DNA of 64,000 bases from DATKYQ01 sp964640665. Its GTDB lineage: Bacteria > Myxococcota > B64-G9. The notes under the pieces are model-generated. The model was not told the origin of the DNA and did no database searches. It was given only the letters and a program-made list of their open reading frames with translations. Of the stretch, positions 8,205 through 16,406 are shown piece after piece. The stretch covers positions 1-64,000 of the forward strand of contig CAZXHT010000022.1 of the NCBI GenBank assembly GCA_964640665.1, written 5' to 3'. The translations under genes and the position numbers were made by a program. Each line of letters begins with the position of its first letter. Position 1 is the first letter of the stretch.

Positions 8205-9250
8205 AAAGCTCATTACGGTTTATATTAATGGAACTTAGGAAGTTGCCGGGTTTGGTGTTTTCGCTCTCTGGGCGACCCAATTCAGATGGTCAATCCATGA
8301 TTCACGTGACCTCAGAGGGCAATGAAGGTTTCTCGGTAAACTTGACCATTTTGAAGGCACGGGACGGGTGGCCGAATGAAGTGCGACAGGTACTTGCAGC
8401 CATCCCCGATCCGTGGCCGCGTAATCTGGTCGTGGCAGCCCGTTCATTCTCTCCTGGTGCTCTAGAGCAGCTTGGAAACCGCGACGCCAACTGGGTTGAT
8501 GAAACAGGAAACGTGCGCTTACATGTGCCGCCCAGTCTGATTGTGCTGAAGGAATCGAAAGAAGGGGCGCAAAAACGACCCTCGGCGTTTTCATGGTCCT
8601 CCTCGAGCACATCCTTGGCAGAGTTTTTACTTTCTCAAAAACAACAGAAAATCGAGCTTCAGGACATCTCCCACATGGTTGGCTGGTCGGCCCCGCAGGT
8701 ATCGAATGTATTTCGCGCCTTCAGCAATTCTGGGTGGATCACGCGTCATGGACCCCCTCGCGGCAGAGGTGTGTGGTGGGAATTGGCAAATCCCGGATCT
8801 CTCCTCGATGCTTGGTCTGCGCACCTGTTCGGGAAGAGACCATCTAGGATAGTCGGCCATAGATTGATGCGTGAGCCAATCCGCTTCTTATCCGATGAGC
8901 TGATGCCCTTGCTGAACAGGTTGGGCGACTGGGCGGTCACCGGCTGGGCCGGGCTGGAGATCGCCGCTCCTTACGTCAACAGCGTGCCTTCATTGCAGGT
9001 CTACCTGCCTGCCGAGCGGTTCAATCAACGCAACGTCGAGGCGCTCTTTTTAGAAGCTCGAATAAGAAAGGTCGACCAGGGTGGAAACATCGAGATATGG
9101 GAGAGCGCTCTCCCGCTCCTGGTCGCGGACCGGGCCGAGATCGATGTCCCGGTCGTGAACTTCCCGCGTCTCTATTCCGATCTCCTCGCCATCGGCGGCC
9201 GAGCCAAGGACGGGGCGGAACACCTCAGGGAGACCCGCATTGGATACTGA
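8189..9250 (+). CDS. AbiEi-like antitoxin / wHTH repressor of a type IV toxin-antitoxin pair
   Basis: The protein is 353 residues. A winged-helix-like segment lies at ~135-185 (SLAEFLLSQKQQKIELQDIS, APQVSNVFRAFSNSGWI). It is followed by a C-terminal domain with AVTGWAGLEIAAPYV and VPSLQVYLPAE, the pattern of AbiEi C-terminal regions (LTG..AA....PY....VY). It has a longer N-terminal domain (~1-120) than the classical family, so it is a variant. Its stop overlaps the next gene by 11 bases, and the pair is transcribed from the operator-containing promoter just upstream. Inferred role: repress the operon and counteract the toxin. Confidence 0.6.
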   Translation: MMIVNKSSLRFILMELRKLPGLVFSLSGRPNSDGQSMIHVTSEGNEGFSVNLTILKARDGWPNEVRQVLAAIPDPWPRNLVVAARSFSPGALEQLGNRDANWVDETGNVRLHVPPSLIVLKESKEGAQKRPSAFSWSSSSTSLAEFLLSQKQQKIELQDISHMVGWSAPQVSNVFRAFSNSGWITRHGPPRGRGVWWELANPGSLLDAWSAHLFGKRPSRIVGHRLMREPIRFLSDELMPLLNRLGDWAVTGWAGLEIAAPYVNSVPSLQVYLPAERFNQRNVEALFLEARIRKVDQGGNIEIWESALPLLVADRAEIDVPVVNFPRLYSDLLAIGGRAKDGAEHLRETRIGY

Positions 9251-10085
9251 GCCCGAACGCGGACCAGCTGCCAGAAGACGATCCGAGGCAGCCCTGGTCG
9301 CGCTCGTTCACGAACTGGGCGACTTCGATCCTCCGCTGATCGTGCTCGGCGGTCTCGTGCCGGACATCCTCACCCGGGGCCAGGATATCCCCGTGCCCAA
9401 GCATCTGGGCACGACCGACGTCGACGTGCTGATCGATTTCCAGGTGGCCGCGGACAGGAATCTCGGCCCGATCGAAGATGCCCTGGAACGTCTCGGATTC
9501 TCCACCAGACAGGCTGGAATGCACTGGCGTTGGCTCGGCCGGGCCTGCGGTGTGCCCATCAAGTTGGAGTTCCTCTGCGAGTTGGAAGACCAACCCGCAG
9601 AGCATGTCGTTCTGGCTTCCGGATGCAAGCAGCTCGGGGCGCTGAACCTCAGGGGGACGGGCTACGTAAGGGAGGATTGGCGAATCGAGAAAATGACCGG
9701 AGACCTTCCTGACGGCAGGACCGTCACCGTGGGCGTACGCGTCGCCGGACTCTCCGGCTACCTGCTCGCTAAGGCCACGGCGGTCCGGGAGCGTGGCGCG
9801 CAGAAGGATTACTATGATTTCGCGTACGTGCTGATCTACAACGGCCTGGGCGGCCCCGCCCAGGCCGCCGGTGCGTTGAAAGAGGGGAAGCTGATGAACC
9901 GGATCGAGCCGATGAGGACCGTCTGGCGCGAGCTGAGCGATCGCTTCGGCGCTCCCGAGCGCGTTGGACCGAAGGCTTACGCGGCCCAGGCTCTCTTGGT
10001 CGATCCGATGGAGGACGATCTTCGACTACGTCAGGACGCGATCGCAGCGGTCTCCGAGTTCATCGAAGCCCTCGGTGTGCTGTAG
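9240..10085 (+). CDS. AbiEii-like nucleotidyltransferase toxin
   Basis: The protein is 281 residues with a TTG start preceded by AGGGAGA and overlapping the antitoxin gene. It has the DNA polymerase beta-like nucleotidyltransferase signature: GG at 37-38 and TTDVDVLIDF with D60 and D62 as the metal-binding pair. A downstream lysine-rich helix (LAKATAVRERGAQKDYYDFAYVL) matches the AbiEii/AbiGii substrate region (K..A...R...KD..D...L). Known members act by modifying tRNA or by NTP transfer; which applies here cannot be told. The pair with the upstream repressor supports a type IV toxin-antitoxin or abortive infection module. Confidence 0.7.
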   Translation: MDTEPERGPAARRRSEAALVALVHELGDFDPPLIVLGGLVPDILTRGQDIPVPKHLGTTDVDVLIDFQVAADRNLGPIEDALERLGFSTRQAGMHWRWLGRACGVPIKLEFLCELEDQPAEHVVLASGCKQLGALNLRGTGYVREDWRIEKMTGDLPDGRTVTVGVRVAGLSGYLLAKATAVRERGAQKDYYDFAYVLIYNGLGGPAQAAGALKEGKLMNRIEPMRTVWRELSDRFGAPERVGPKAYAAQALLVDPMEDDLRLRQDAIAAVSEFIEALGVL

Positions 10086-10163
10086 TTCATCATCAGGGCG
10101 ATAACGGTGATGTAAGCTCGCGATCGATGCAATGAGTTCGATTGACCGCGGGGCGGGGCTCGG

Positions 10164-10191
10164 TTGACAAATCGGCCGGTCGGTTCATAAT
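10164..10191 (+). promoter_or_regulatory. Promoter of tRNA-Leu
   Basis: TTGACA at 10164-10169 and CATAAT at 10186-10191, 16-base spacer, 12 bases before the mature tRNA 5' end. Confidence 0.65.
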
Positions 10192-10203
10192 CACCGACGT
10201 TAT

Positions 10204-10288
10204 GCCGGGATGGTGGAACTGGTAGACATAAGGGACTTAAAATCCCTTGGTACTTGTGACCGTGGGGGTTCGAGTCCCCCTCCCGGCA
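10204..10288 (+). tRNA. tRNA-Leu (anticodon TAA)
   Basis: The acceptor stem GCCGGGA pairs with TCCCGGC and the discriminator is A at 10288. The anticodon loop CTTAAAA gives TAA. There is a long class II variable arm (TGGTACTTGTGACCG), and the T arm GGGGGTTCGAGTCCCCC is perfect. CCA is not encoded. Confidence 0.95.
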
Positions 10289-10296
10289 TTTGGAAA

Positions 10297-10338
10297 AGCC
10301 CCGCGATCACCTGTAAGTGGTTGCGGGGTCTTATTATT
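10297..10338 (+). terminator. Intrinsic terminator after tRNA-Leu
   Basis: The stem CCCCGCGATCAC / GTGGTTGCGGGG (two G-T wobbles) with loop CTGTAA is followed by TCTTATTATTAT. It is placed 8 bases after the tRNA and may also serve the opposing lipoprotein gene. Confidence 0.75.
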
Positions 10339-10357
10339 ATCTAGAAAGACAATACTC

Positions 10358-10747
10358 CTAACGCTCGGCGCTCATGTGGCAGTCCCCGGGCGTGCAATCG
10401 CTTTCCCAGGTATCGCCGTCGACTACACCCGTACAATTGGAGGCGTCGCCCGTGGCGTCGGAGACAAAGCCGGTATGCCCCTCGGCGTCGACCGTGCCGG
10501 TCCAGTTTTCATCCTCCCAGTCCGATGAGATATCACAACCGTTCTGGGTTACGGGGACGTTGGTGCCCGAGGCGCCGTTGGGGCAGGTGATGGTGAAAGC
10601 CCAGCTGCCGGTTATGTCCGGGCACTCGGCCGTCTGCCCGTCTTGGCCGGCGTCATCGGAGGATCTGTCGCTCTTGCCGCAGGCGCCGAGCAACAGGGGC
10701 AGGGCCATGGCCAAAACGAACAAGCGGGCGGAAGCAATAGAACACAT
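10358..10747 (-). CDS. Small secreted lipoprotein
   Basis: The protein is 129 residues. I set the start at 10747 because GAGAGGT precedes it and the sequence opens with a lipoprotein signal (ALPLLLGAC). The longer open frame to 11005 would bury the signal peptide. The mature part is acidic, with a core of ITGSWAFTITCPNG and later paired Cys (CDISSDW, CTPGDC), suggesting a small disulfide-bonded beta fold. No family is recognised. It faces tRNA-Leu and shares the terminator region. Confidence 0.65.
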   Translation of the reverse strand: MCSIASARLFVLAMALPLLLGACGKSDRSSDDAGQDGQTAECPDITGSWAFTITCPNGASGTNVPVTQNGCDISSDWEDENWTGTVDAEGHTGFVSDATGDASNCTGVVDGDTWESDCTPGDCHMSAER

Positions 10748-10814
10748 TGGGACCTCTCTAAAGATTGTTTTCAATTGGTTCAAGCCAACATCATTCACAA
10801 TCGCCACTGGGGGG

Positions 10815-11020
10815 GAAACCCGGAAAGCGGCGGCGGCGTGGCGGTATCGACTGATTTCGGGCGCGGCTGGCAGGAGGATAACGACACTCTGCCCGAGGCT
10901 CCGGTGACCAGCATCGTGCTGGATCCCGACTCGCAGGCTGGTTCCCGAACCCTCTACGCCGGGGTGTTCGGCCGCGGCGTCTACCGATCGGAAGACGATG
11001 GCCAAAGTTGGACGCTTTCG
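10815..11020 (+). pseudogene. Fragment of a BNR/VPS10-type beta-propeller protein
   Basis: Frame +2 reads GGGVAVSTDFGRGWQEDN...SRTLYAGVFGRGVYRSEDDGQSW, i.e. one and a half BNR (sialidase Asp-box-like) propeller blades ending in S.D.G..W. There is no start, signal peptide or further blades, so only a short piece of a large surface protein survives. Confidence 0.55.
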
Positions 11021-11373
11021 GCGCGGGGGGCGTACGCGGGCGGGTGTACAGGCGGGTCATGGCCCGATCAATGGTGATGGGCTCGCTCGACCGCGGCCAG
11101 ATCCAGAGGACGATTTCCAAGAACCTGCGCTCGATCCAGGCCTGCTACGAAAAGGCGTTGAAATCGAACCCGTCTTTGTACGGCAAGATCGTGGTTAGCT
11201 TCACGATCGGGCCCAAGGGCACGGTCACCAGCGCCAAGATCGTATCCGCTACGATCGCCGACTACCAAATGCAGGCCGACGTGTTGAGCGTGTTTCGCAG
11301 AATGAAATTCCCCAAGCCTCCCGGAGGCGGATCGATAACCGTCAGCTATCCGTTCATATTCCGGTCGCCATGA
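11008..11373 (+). pseudogene. C-terminal fragment of an AgmX/PglI-type TonB-like protein
   Basis: The segment SLDRGQIQRTISKNLRSIQACYEKAL...GKIVVSFTIGPKGTVTSAKI...FPKPPGGGSITVSYPF is the AgmX_PglI C-terminal domain, a TonB-C-like fold almost confined to Myxococcota and allies and linked to gliding or secretion complexes. The N-terminal transmembrane and linker parts are missing, and the fragment abuts the BNR remnant in another frame. If translated from an internal ATG it would be a soluble ~105-residue domain. Confidence 0.6.
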
Positions 11374-11401
11374 GATCACTCCGCATCACGCATCATTGTG
11401 G

Positions 11402-11429
11402 TTGACATCTTGTGCAGAGATGCTACACT
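11402..11429 (+). promoter_or_regulatory. Promoter of the VapBC pair
   Basis: TTGACA (11402-11407), 16-base spacer, TACACT (11424-11429), about 20 bases before the antitoxin start. Confidence 0.55.
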
Positions 11430-11450
11430 GTTCGATGAGGATGTGTGGTG

Positions 11451-11711
11451 ATGGCCCGAACGACTGTCGACATTGATGATCCGATTCTGCGAGATCTCAA
11501 GAAACTGCATAAAAGGCGCAAACTTCCGCTTGGACGGCTGATTAGTGAACTACTGGCCAAGGCCCTGGCCGATGAACGAAGTCGACCGGGGCAGAAGCGC
11601 CCTTTCGTCTGGAAGCCCATTCCGATGGGAGATCCCAGGGTCGATTTGCTTGATAAGGATGCGCTCTGGGCCGTGCTCGACGGCGCGGATATTGGTGCGG
11701 GTGAGGCGTGA
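11451..11711 (+). CDS. VapB-like antitoxin (ribbon-helix-helix)
   Basis: The protein is 86 residues. The first ~45 form a ribbon-helix-helix DNA-binding fold (ARTTVDIDDPILRDLKKL HK, LISELLAKALAD). The tail WKPIPMGDPRVDLLDKDALW is the toxin-neutralising segment common in VapB partners. GTG codons at 11445 and 11448 are alternative starts. The stop overlaps the toxin start by four bases (GTGA), indicating translational coupling. It probably represses its own promoter. Confidence 0.75.
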   Translation: MARTTVDIDDPILRDLKKLHKRRKLPLGRLISELLAKALADERSRPGQKRPFVWKPIPMGDPRVDLLDKDALWAVLDGADIGAGEA

Positions 11712-12151
11712 GCTACGCCATCGACGCCAATATCCTGCTCTATGCGGCGAACGCCTCAAGCAGTTTCAACGAGCGGGCCGTGTCTTTTATCGAACAGTGC
11801 GCGAACCGCGGCGAGGTGCTTTGTCTGGCCTGGCCGACGGTGATGGCGTTTCTACGCATCAGTACTCATCCAGGAATATTCCCTCGGCCGCTTTCGATGA
11901 AGGAAGCAATGAAATACGTAGACGCCTTGCTCGATTTGCCCCACACACGAACAATATCTGCGCGGGAAGGATTCTGGGATGTTTACCGCCAGGTGGCCGA
12001 GGCCGTGGTCCTGCGAGGAAACCTGGTGCCCGATGCTCACCTGGCAGCCATTCTGAAGCAGAACGGCGTTATGGTTCTGTATACCAATGACCTGGATTTC
12101 AGGAAGTTCGAATTTCTCAAGGTGAGCAACCCACTTCGAGAGCCTTCCTGA
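11708..12151 (+). CDS. VapC-like PIN-domain ribonuclease toxin
   Basis: The protein is 147 residues with a GTG start inside the antitoxin stop. PIN-domain features are the first acidic residue in AIDANILLY (D6), an Asp in LVPDAHLAAI, and the last in YTNDLDFRKF. The PDAHLAA motif is typical of VapC toxins that cut tRNA or rRNA. Inhibition by the upstream RHH protein is inferred from gene order. Confidence 0.8.
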   Translation: MSYAIDANILLYAANASSSFNERAVSFIEQCANRGEVLCLAWPTVMAFLRISTHPGIFPRPLSMKEAMKYVDALLDLPHTRTISAREGFWDVYRQVAEAVVLRGNLVPDAHLAAILKQNGVMVLYTNDLDFRKFEFLKVSNPLREPS

Positions 12152-12256
12152 AAGGAAAGCATCTTGGATGCCCCAGGATGTACCGGGGATGACAAGAAGA
12201 GCTTGATCTGGTACACAGGCAGGGTCGATTTGAGGCAAGCACGGGAGGCGATGCAT

Positions 12257-15016
12257 ATGCAGACGGAACAGGTGAGAAATGATGAAGAAGAAAGGGCTGG
12301 TCCTGGAAATGGTGGAAAGACTGCCCATGATCCCGATCTGACAGCCCGGCCCGCTGACCGGGAGACGGAGACGTTCGAAGAACTCCTGCGGGTCGCTCAC
12401 CGTCGCACCGGGGCCATTCCCGCGGAGTTGGTGGTGGAGAAGGTGATGGCGGTGACCCGGACCGGTGACTGGCCGCTGCGACGGGGCGCTCTGGAAGCGC
12501 TGCTTCGCCGTTTCACCTTCGCGCGTCGGGACGAACTGGTCGTGTCCCGCCGGCCGCGGGGAAAGGGCGTGCTCGGCATCTACGAGACGCGGCGCAAGGG
12601 AACCGGCGGCCGGGGGAAAACGGCGCCGCGATCGCGGCCGTATCGCACGCTGCTTTGCGGGGTGGATCCGCCGGCCGGGAGCTGTGACTGTCCGGATTAC
12701 CAGCGAAGCGGGCTGGGCCTGTGCAAGCACCTGCTGGTGGTGCTGGACGAGCTGGCGGGCAAGCCCAGCAAGTGGGGCCGGGCTCGGCAGGAGCAATCGC
12801 GGATCGGTCCCCGGGCGGGGCCTCCGCGCCTGATCTGGGATCCGGTGCGGCCGCTCACCGGAGCCGGGGATTGGCTCCTGCGGGTGGCCTGGCATCCGGG
12901 GAAGGGGGCGAACGGCCGTCCCTCCGGCGGTAAGACCGTGGAGGCCGCCAGCCGCTGGTTCCAGTCGGACAACGGCGGCCCGGGTGCTCTCGGCGGGCGG
13001 GATCTCGACGATCCGGCGATTCGCATCGAGCTGATAGAGGATCTACGGCGCCTGGTGCGTTTCGAGGGGCGGCGGCGCGCCGCCGGCGGGTTGCCCTCGG
13101 ACCCGGCGCTGGGAGCCCTGCTCGACGACGAGGCCGCCCGGCTCCGCCAGGCGGCGGAGCTTCGGCTGGTCCACCGCCGGGTGAAGTCCTCGCTGAAAAA
13201 TTTCAAGCGGCGGGTCTACCCCTACCAGTTCGAGGGCGTCCGGCGCTTCCTGGAAAGCGGGGTCCATCTGCTGGCCGACGACATGGGGCTCGGCAAGACG
13301 GTCGAGGCCATCGCCGCCTGCCACGTGCTCTGGCACCAGGGCAAGGTGTCCCGGGGGCTTCTGGTTGTGCCGGCGAGCCTCAAGACTCAGTGGCAGCGCG
13401 AGTGGCAGGCCTGCACCGACATTCCCGTTCAGGTGGTGGATGGGTCGCCCGAGGAGCGGGCGGCGATCTATCGCCGCCACCGCCGGCGAGGATTCCTGGT
13501 AGCCAACTACGAGCAGGTGCTCAGGGACCTGCCCTTGATGCATCGCTTCCGGCCCGACCTGATGGTGCTCGACGAGGCCCAGCGCATCAAGAACTGGGCC
13601 ACCAAGACCGCCGCGTACATCAAGCGGCTCAAACCCCCGCTGAGGCTGGTGCTCACCGGTACGCCCATGGAAAACCGGATCGAGGAACTCGCTTCGATCA
13701 TGGATTGGGTGGACGACCGGGCCATTGAGCCCAAGTGGCGCCTGGGCCCCTGGCACGCGATGGCAGCCGACGGTCGCAAGAGCATCGTCGGGGCGCGCAA
13801 CCTGCAGACGCTGCGCACGCGACTGGGCCCGTGCCTGACCCGGCGCGTGCGGCAGGAGGTGCTGGATCAGCTACCCGAGCGGACCGACACCCAGCTGCCG
13901 GTGCCCATGACCGGGGCCCAGCAGGACGCCCACGACGAACTTGACCGGCCCATCGCCCAGATAGTGGCCCGGGCCGGGAAGCGCCCGCTCACCCATGCGG
14001 AGTTCCTGCGGCTGATGCAGCTTCTGACCTCCCAGCGGATCCTGTGCAACGGGATGGCGCAGCACGACTTCGAGGAGATGTGGCCGACCATCCAGGCCAC
14101 CGAGCGGCCCAACCCTCGCCTTCTCGATCGGCTTCAGAGTCCCAAGCTTACGGAGTTCCGTGAACTGGTGGCCCAGATTGTCCTGGAGCAGCGGCGCAAG
14201 GTGGTGGTTTTCAGCCAGTGGCGCCGCATGCTGCAGCTCGCCCACTGGGCCGTCGGGGACCTGCTCGGCGACGCGGCCCTGCGGGCGGTGTTCTTCACCG
14301 GCCGCGAGAACCAGCGCCGGCGCACGCAGAACGTGGTTGACTTCCACGACGACCCGTCCGCCTGTCTGCTTTTATGCAGCGACGCAGGCGGGGTGGGGCT
14401 GAACCTCCAGCACGCGGCCAGCTGCATGGTGTGCCTGGACCTGCCATGGAACCCGGCGGTGCTCGAGCAGCGTGTCGGGCGCATCTATCGTCTCGGCCAG
14501 AAGCATCCCATCGAGGTGTACCACCTGGTGAGCGAGACCGGCATCGAGGGTCGCATCGCCGGTCTTATCGGCGACAAGCAGGCGCTGTTCAAAGGCCTGT
14601 TCGACGGGAGCAGCGACGAGGTTCGCTTCGACCACTCGGGCTCGTTCATCGGTCGCCTGGAGCGGATCGTGAAGCCGGTGGAGGTGCCGGATCTCGACGA
14701 GGAGGCCGAGGAGCCGGACGAGGTGGAGCCGCCGGCCGCGACCGCGTACCCCCGGCCGGGGGGAGAAGAAGAACCACGAATGGATGACGTCGAGCCGGAT
14801 CACCGGCCGCCGGCGCAGGCGCCTCCATCCGGCGCCAGTATTCGCTCGATGCTCTCCAGCATAGCGGTCATGCGAACCCCGGCCGGGGGGATCGCCATCG
14901 AGGCCCCGCCCGAGGCGGCCGACACCCTGGCCGCCATGTTCTCCGGCATGGCCGAGCTTCTCGCCCGGGCGGCGCACGACGACAGCGAGCGCGAGGATCG
15001 CTCCCCGCCCGGCTGA
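12257..15016 (+). CDS. SWIM zinc-finger SNF2-family helicase/ATPase
   Basis: The protein is ~919 residues. Start 12257 has GGGAGG eight bases upstream; ATG 12251 and TTG 12164 are in frame. The first 200 residues include a SWIM zinc finger (CDCPDYQRSGLGLCKH, ~142-160). The SNF2 ATPase follows: YQFEGVRRFL, Walker A DMGLGKT (~341), DEAQ (~438), LTGTPMENR, then the helicase C domain (VVFSQWRRM, GVGLNLQHA, LPWNPAVLEQRVGRIYRLGQ). It is a complete bacterial RapA/HepA-like DNA translocase. Such proteins occur alone as repair or transcription factors and in defence loci. It sits between two toxin-antitoxin-like pairs, so a defence link is possible but unproven. Confidence 0.85.
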   Translation: MQTEQVRNDEEERAGPGNGGKTAHDPDLTARPADRETETFEELLRVAHRRTGAIPAELVVEKVMAVTRTGDWPLRRGALEALLRRFTFARRDELVVSRRPRGKGVLGIYETRRKGTGGRGKTAPRSRPYRTLLCGVDPPAGSCDCPDYQRSGLGLCKHLLVVLDELAGKPSKWGRARQEQSRIGPRAGPPRLIWDPVRPLTGAGDWLLRVAWHPGKGANGRPSGGKTVEAASRWFQSDNGGPGALGGRDLDDPAIRIELIEDLRRLVRFEGRRRAAGGLPSDPALGALLDDEAARLRQAAELRLVHRRVKSSLKNFKRRVYPYQFEGVRRFLESGVHLLADDMGLGKTVEAIAACHVLWHQGKVSRGLLVVPASLKTQWQREWQACTDIPVQVVDGSPEERAAIYRRHRRRGFLVANYEQVLRDLPLMHRFRPDLMVLDEAQRIKNWATKTAAYIKRLKPPLRLVLTGTPMENRIEELASIMDWVDDRAIEPKWRLGPWHAMAADGRKSIVGARNLQTLRTRLGPCLTRRVRQEVLDQLPERTDTQLPVPMTGAQQDAHDELDRPIAQIVARAGKRPLTHAEFLRLMQLLTSQRILCNGMAQHDFEEMWPTIQATERPNPRLLDRLQSPKLTEFRELVAQIVLEQRRKVVVFSQWRRMLQLAHWAVGDLLGDAALRAVFFTGRENQRRRTQNVVDFHDDPSACLLLCSDAGGVGLNLQHAASCMVCLDLPWNPAVLEQRVGRIYRLGQKHPIEVYHLVSETGIEGRIAGLIGDKQALFKGLFDGSSDEVRFDHSGSFIGRLERIVKPVEVPDLDEEAEEPDEVEPPAATAYPRPGGEEEPRMDDVEPDHRPPAQAPPSGASIRSMLSSIAVMRTPAGGIAIEAPPEAADTLAAMFSGMAELLARAAHDDSEREDRSPPG

Positions 15017-15223
15017 AACCGCCTCCTTGGTCGCTCGCAAGATACGATATTTACACGGTGGATTGGGGTTACCGGAAGGGCACCCTGGGAGATCCTGGCT
15101 CAACCGAAACGCCGAGCGGATCTGCTGCCGGCCAGACATTTGCGTGGAAGGAGATATTCGAATACAATACCTTGAATATACGGATGCCGGCAGGCCACTG
15201 GTATTGCCGGTGTGTGGGATGCC
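15017..15223. other. Intergenic region before the nucleotidyltransferase pair
   Basis: About 200 bases without a gene. It includes GATATTCGAATACAATACC and TTGAATATAC, related AT-rich motifs that may hold the promoter/operator of the downstream pair. No clear -35/-10 pair is assigned. Confidence 0.3.
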
Positions 15224-15760
15224 ATGGATGCACAGCGTCTGCTCCGAATATTCGAGCAACTCGACGAAGCACTGACCGAAACTACCCAGCTCGATATTCG
15301 AGGTGGCGCGGCCGCTCTAGCTCTTGGCTTGACCGGCCGTGTTACCATCGATATCGACGTCCTGCCCGACTCCAGATTCATCGAAGCAGACCTGCACATG
15401 GCCTGCCGCTCGATAGGGATCGGATTCAATCCCCGGGACAAGGATATTAGCGAAGAGGATTATCTGGAAGTTGTACCGGAGGAAACCCTGGTTTTACCAA
15501 TCCCCTCTAAAGACGTTCCTTACAATACCGTCTTTCGGGGACGCCACCTCACCGTCCGAACGCCGCCCGCCGCCGATCTGGTGGTCGGGAAATTGAAACG
15601 CATCGAGCCCGAGGATCTCACCGACATCGAGTTCCTCATTTCCAAGTTCGACCTGAAGGAGGGCGATATCAAGGAGAGTTATTCACGCCTGCCTCACCGG
15701 TTTCAAGAGGATCACGTCATCAAGGATAATCTCCGCTACGTTCTGGAGGATTTCTTTTGA
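15224..15760 (+). CDS. DUF6036-type nucleotidyltransferase (toxin-like)
   Basis: The protein is 178 residues. ATG 15224 was chosen; a GTG at 15212 would add four residues. It has a minimal nucleotidyltransferase core: DIRGGAAALALG (GG at 27-28) and TIDIDVLP with D43/D45 as the metal pair. This is followed by a short helical domain with the invariant-looking ADLVVGKLKR and a D-rich LTDIEFLI. This matches the DUF6036/AbiEii-like group that usually forms type IV toxin-antitoxin pairs. Its TGA overlaps the TTG start of the next gene. Confidence 0.65.
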   Translation: MDAQRLLRIFEQLDEALTETTQLDIRGGAAALALGLTGRVTIDIDVLPDSRFIEADLHMACRSIGIGFNPRDKDISEEDYLEVVPEETLVLPIPSKDVPYNTVFRGRHLTVRTPPAADLVVGKLKRIEPEDLTDIEFLISKFDLKEGDIKESYSRLPHRFQEDHVIKDNLRYVLEDFF

Positions 15761-16242
15761 GTCGCCGGTATTCGGAAACACGGGAAAACACCCGCCGGGC
15801 GGGTTGGGAGCGCCTGGTCTTGCAATTCATCGATGATTGCGCGACGGGGAGTGCCCGCGATCTCACCTATTGGGCTCAGCAATTGGCCTACGCACCTGTT
15901 TTCGTGAATGCCTTTGCCGTCTGGCTCCGAGAGAACCGGCCGGATGCCGGGCAGACCGGGAAATTACTCGCAGCCATCGAGTTGGCCTTGAACGGCCTGG
16001 ACGCCCTACCCGAAGTCCACGAAATCGACTCAAGCGCCCTGCTTCGACTGGCCAGGCGCCAGGCGGACGCCCTGGGCTTGAGGCGTCGCATGGTACTGAA
16101 AAGCCTTTCCCGCCGTCTCGGGCGCGACTTGGACGGGCTTCCCATGGGCTTTGTACCGCATCGCATGCTGCGCTCATATCCCCTGATCGGATGGAAACCT
16201 GAAGCGGAGTTGGCAGGAGTTGATGCCGGGCGCGTCAACTAG
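15757..16242 (+). CDS. Unknown partner of the DUF6036 nucleotidyltransferase
   Basis: The protein is 161 residues with a TTG start overlapping the toxin-like gene by four bases, so the two are surely co-translated. It is Arg-rich, probably all-helical (ENTRRAGWERLVLQFIDDC, LLRLARRQADALGLRRRMVL), with no winged-helix or catalytic motif I recognise. By position it could be the antitoxin or an accessory subunit. The toxin-first order differs from the usual AbiEi-AbiEii order. Confidence 0.6.
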   Translation: MSRRYSETRENTRRAGWERLVLQFIDDCATGSARDLTYWAQQLAYAPVFVNAFAVWLRENRPDAGQTGKLLAAIELALNGLDALPEVHEIDSSALLRLARRQADALGLRRRMVLKSLSRRLGRDLDGLPMGFVPHRMLRSYPLIGWKPEAELAGVDAGRVN

Positions 16243-16406
16243 CGAACCTTGAACCAGTTCAGATTGCGGCTTTTTCAGTAGGATCCAGTTACTGCCAGCG
16301 AGACGCCCACACCCGGGGCGTCCACGCCACTTTGTTTATGAATTCTTTCGGCAGTCTGGTCAACGGATAATCGTTCGCCATCGGACCAAATGATTCGTCT
16401 CATGAC

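Noticed and set aside
13043..13756. Antisense open frames inside the SNF2 helicase gene
   Set aside because: High-GC shadow frames with no family resemblance.
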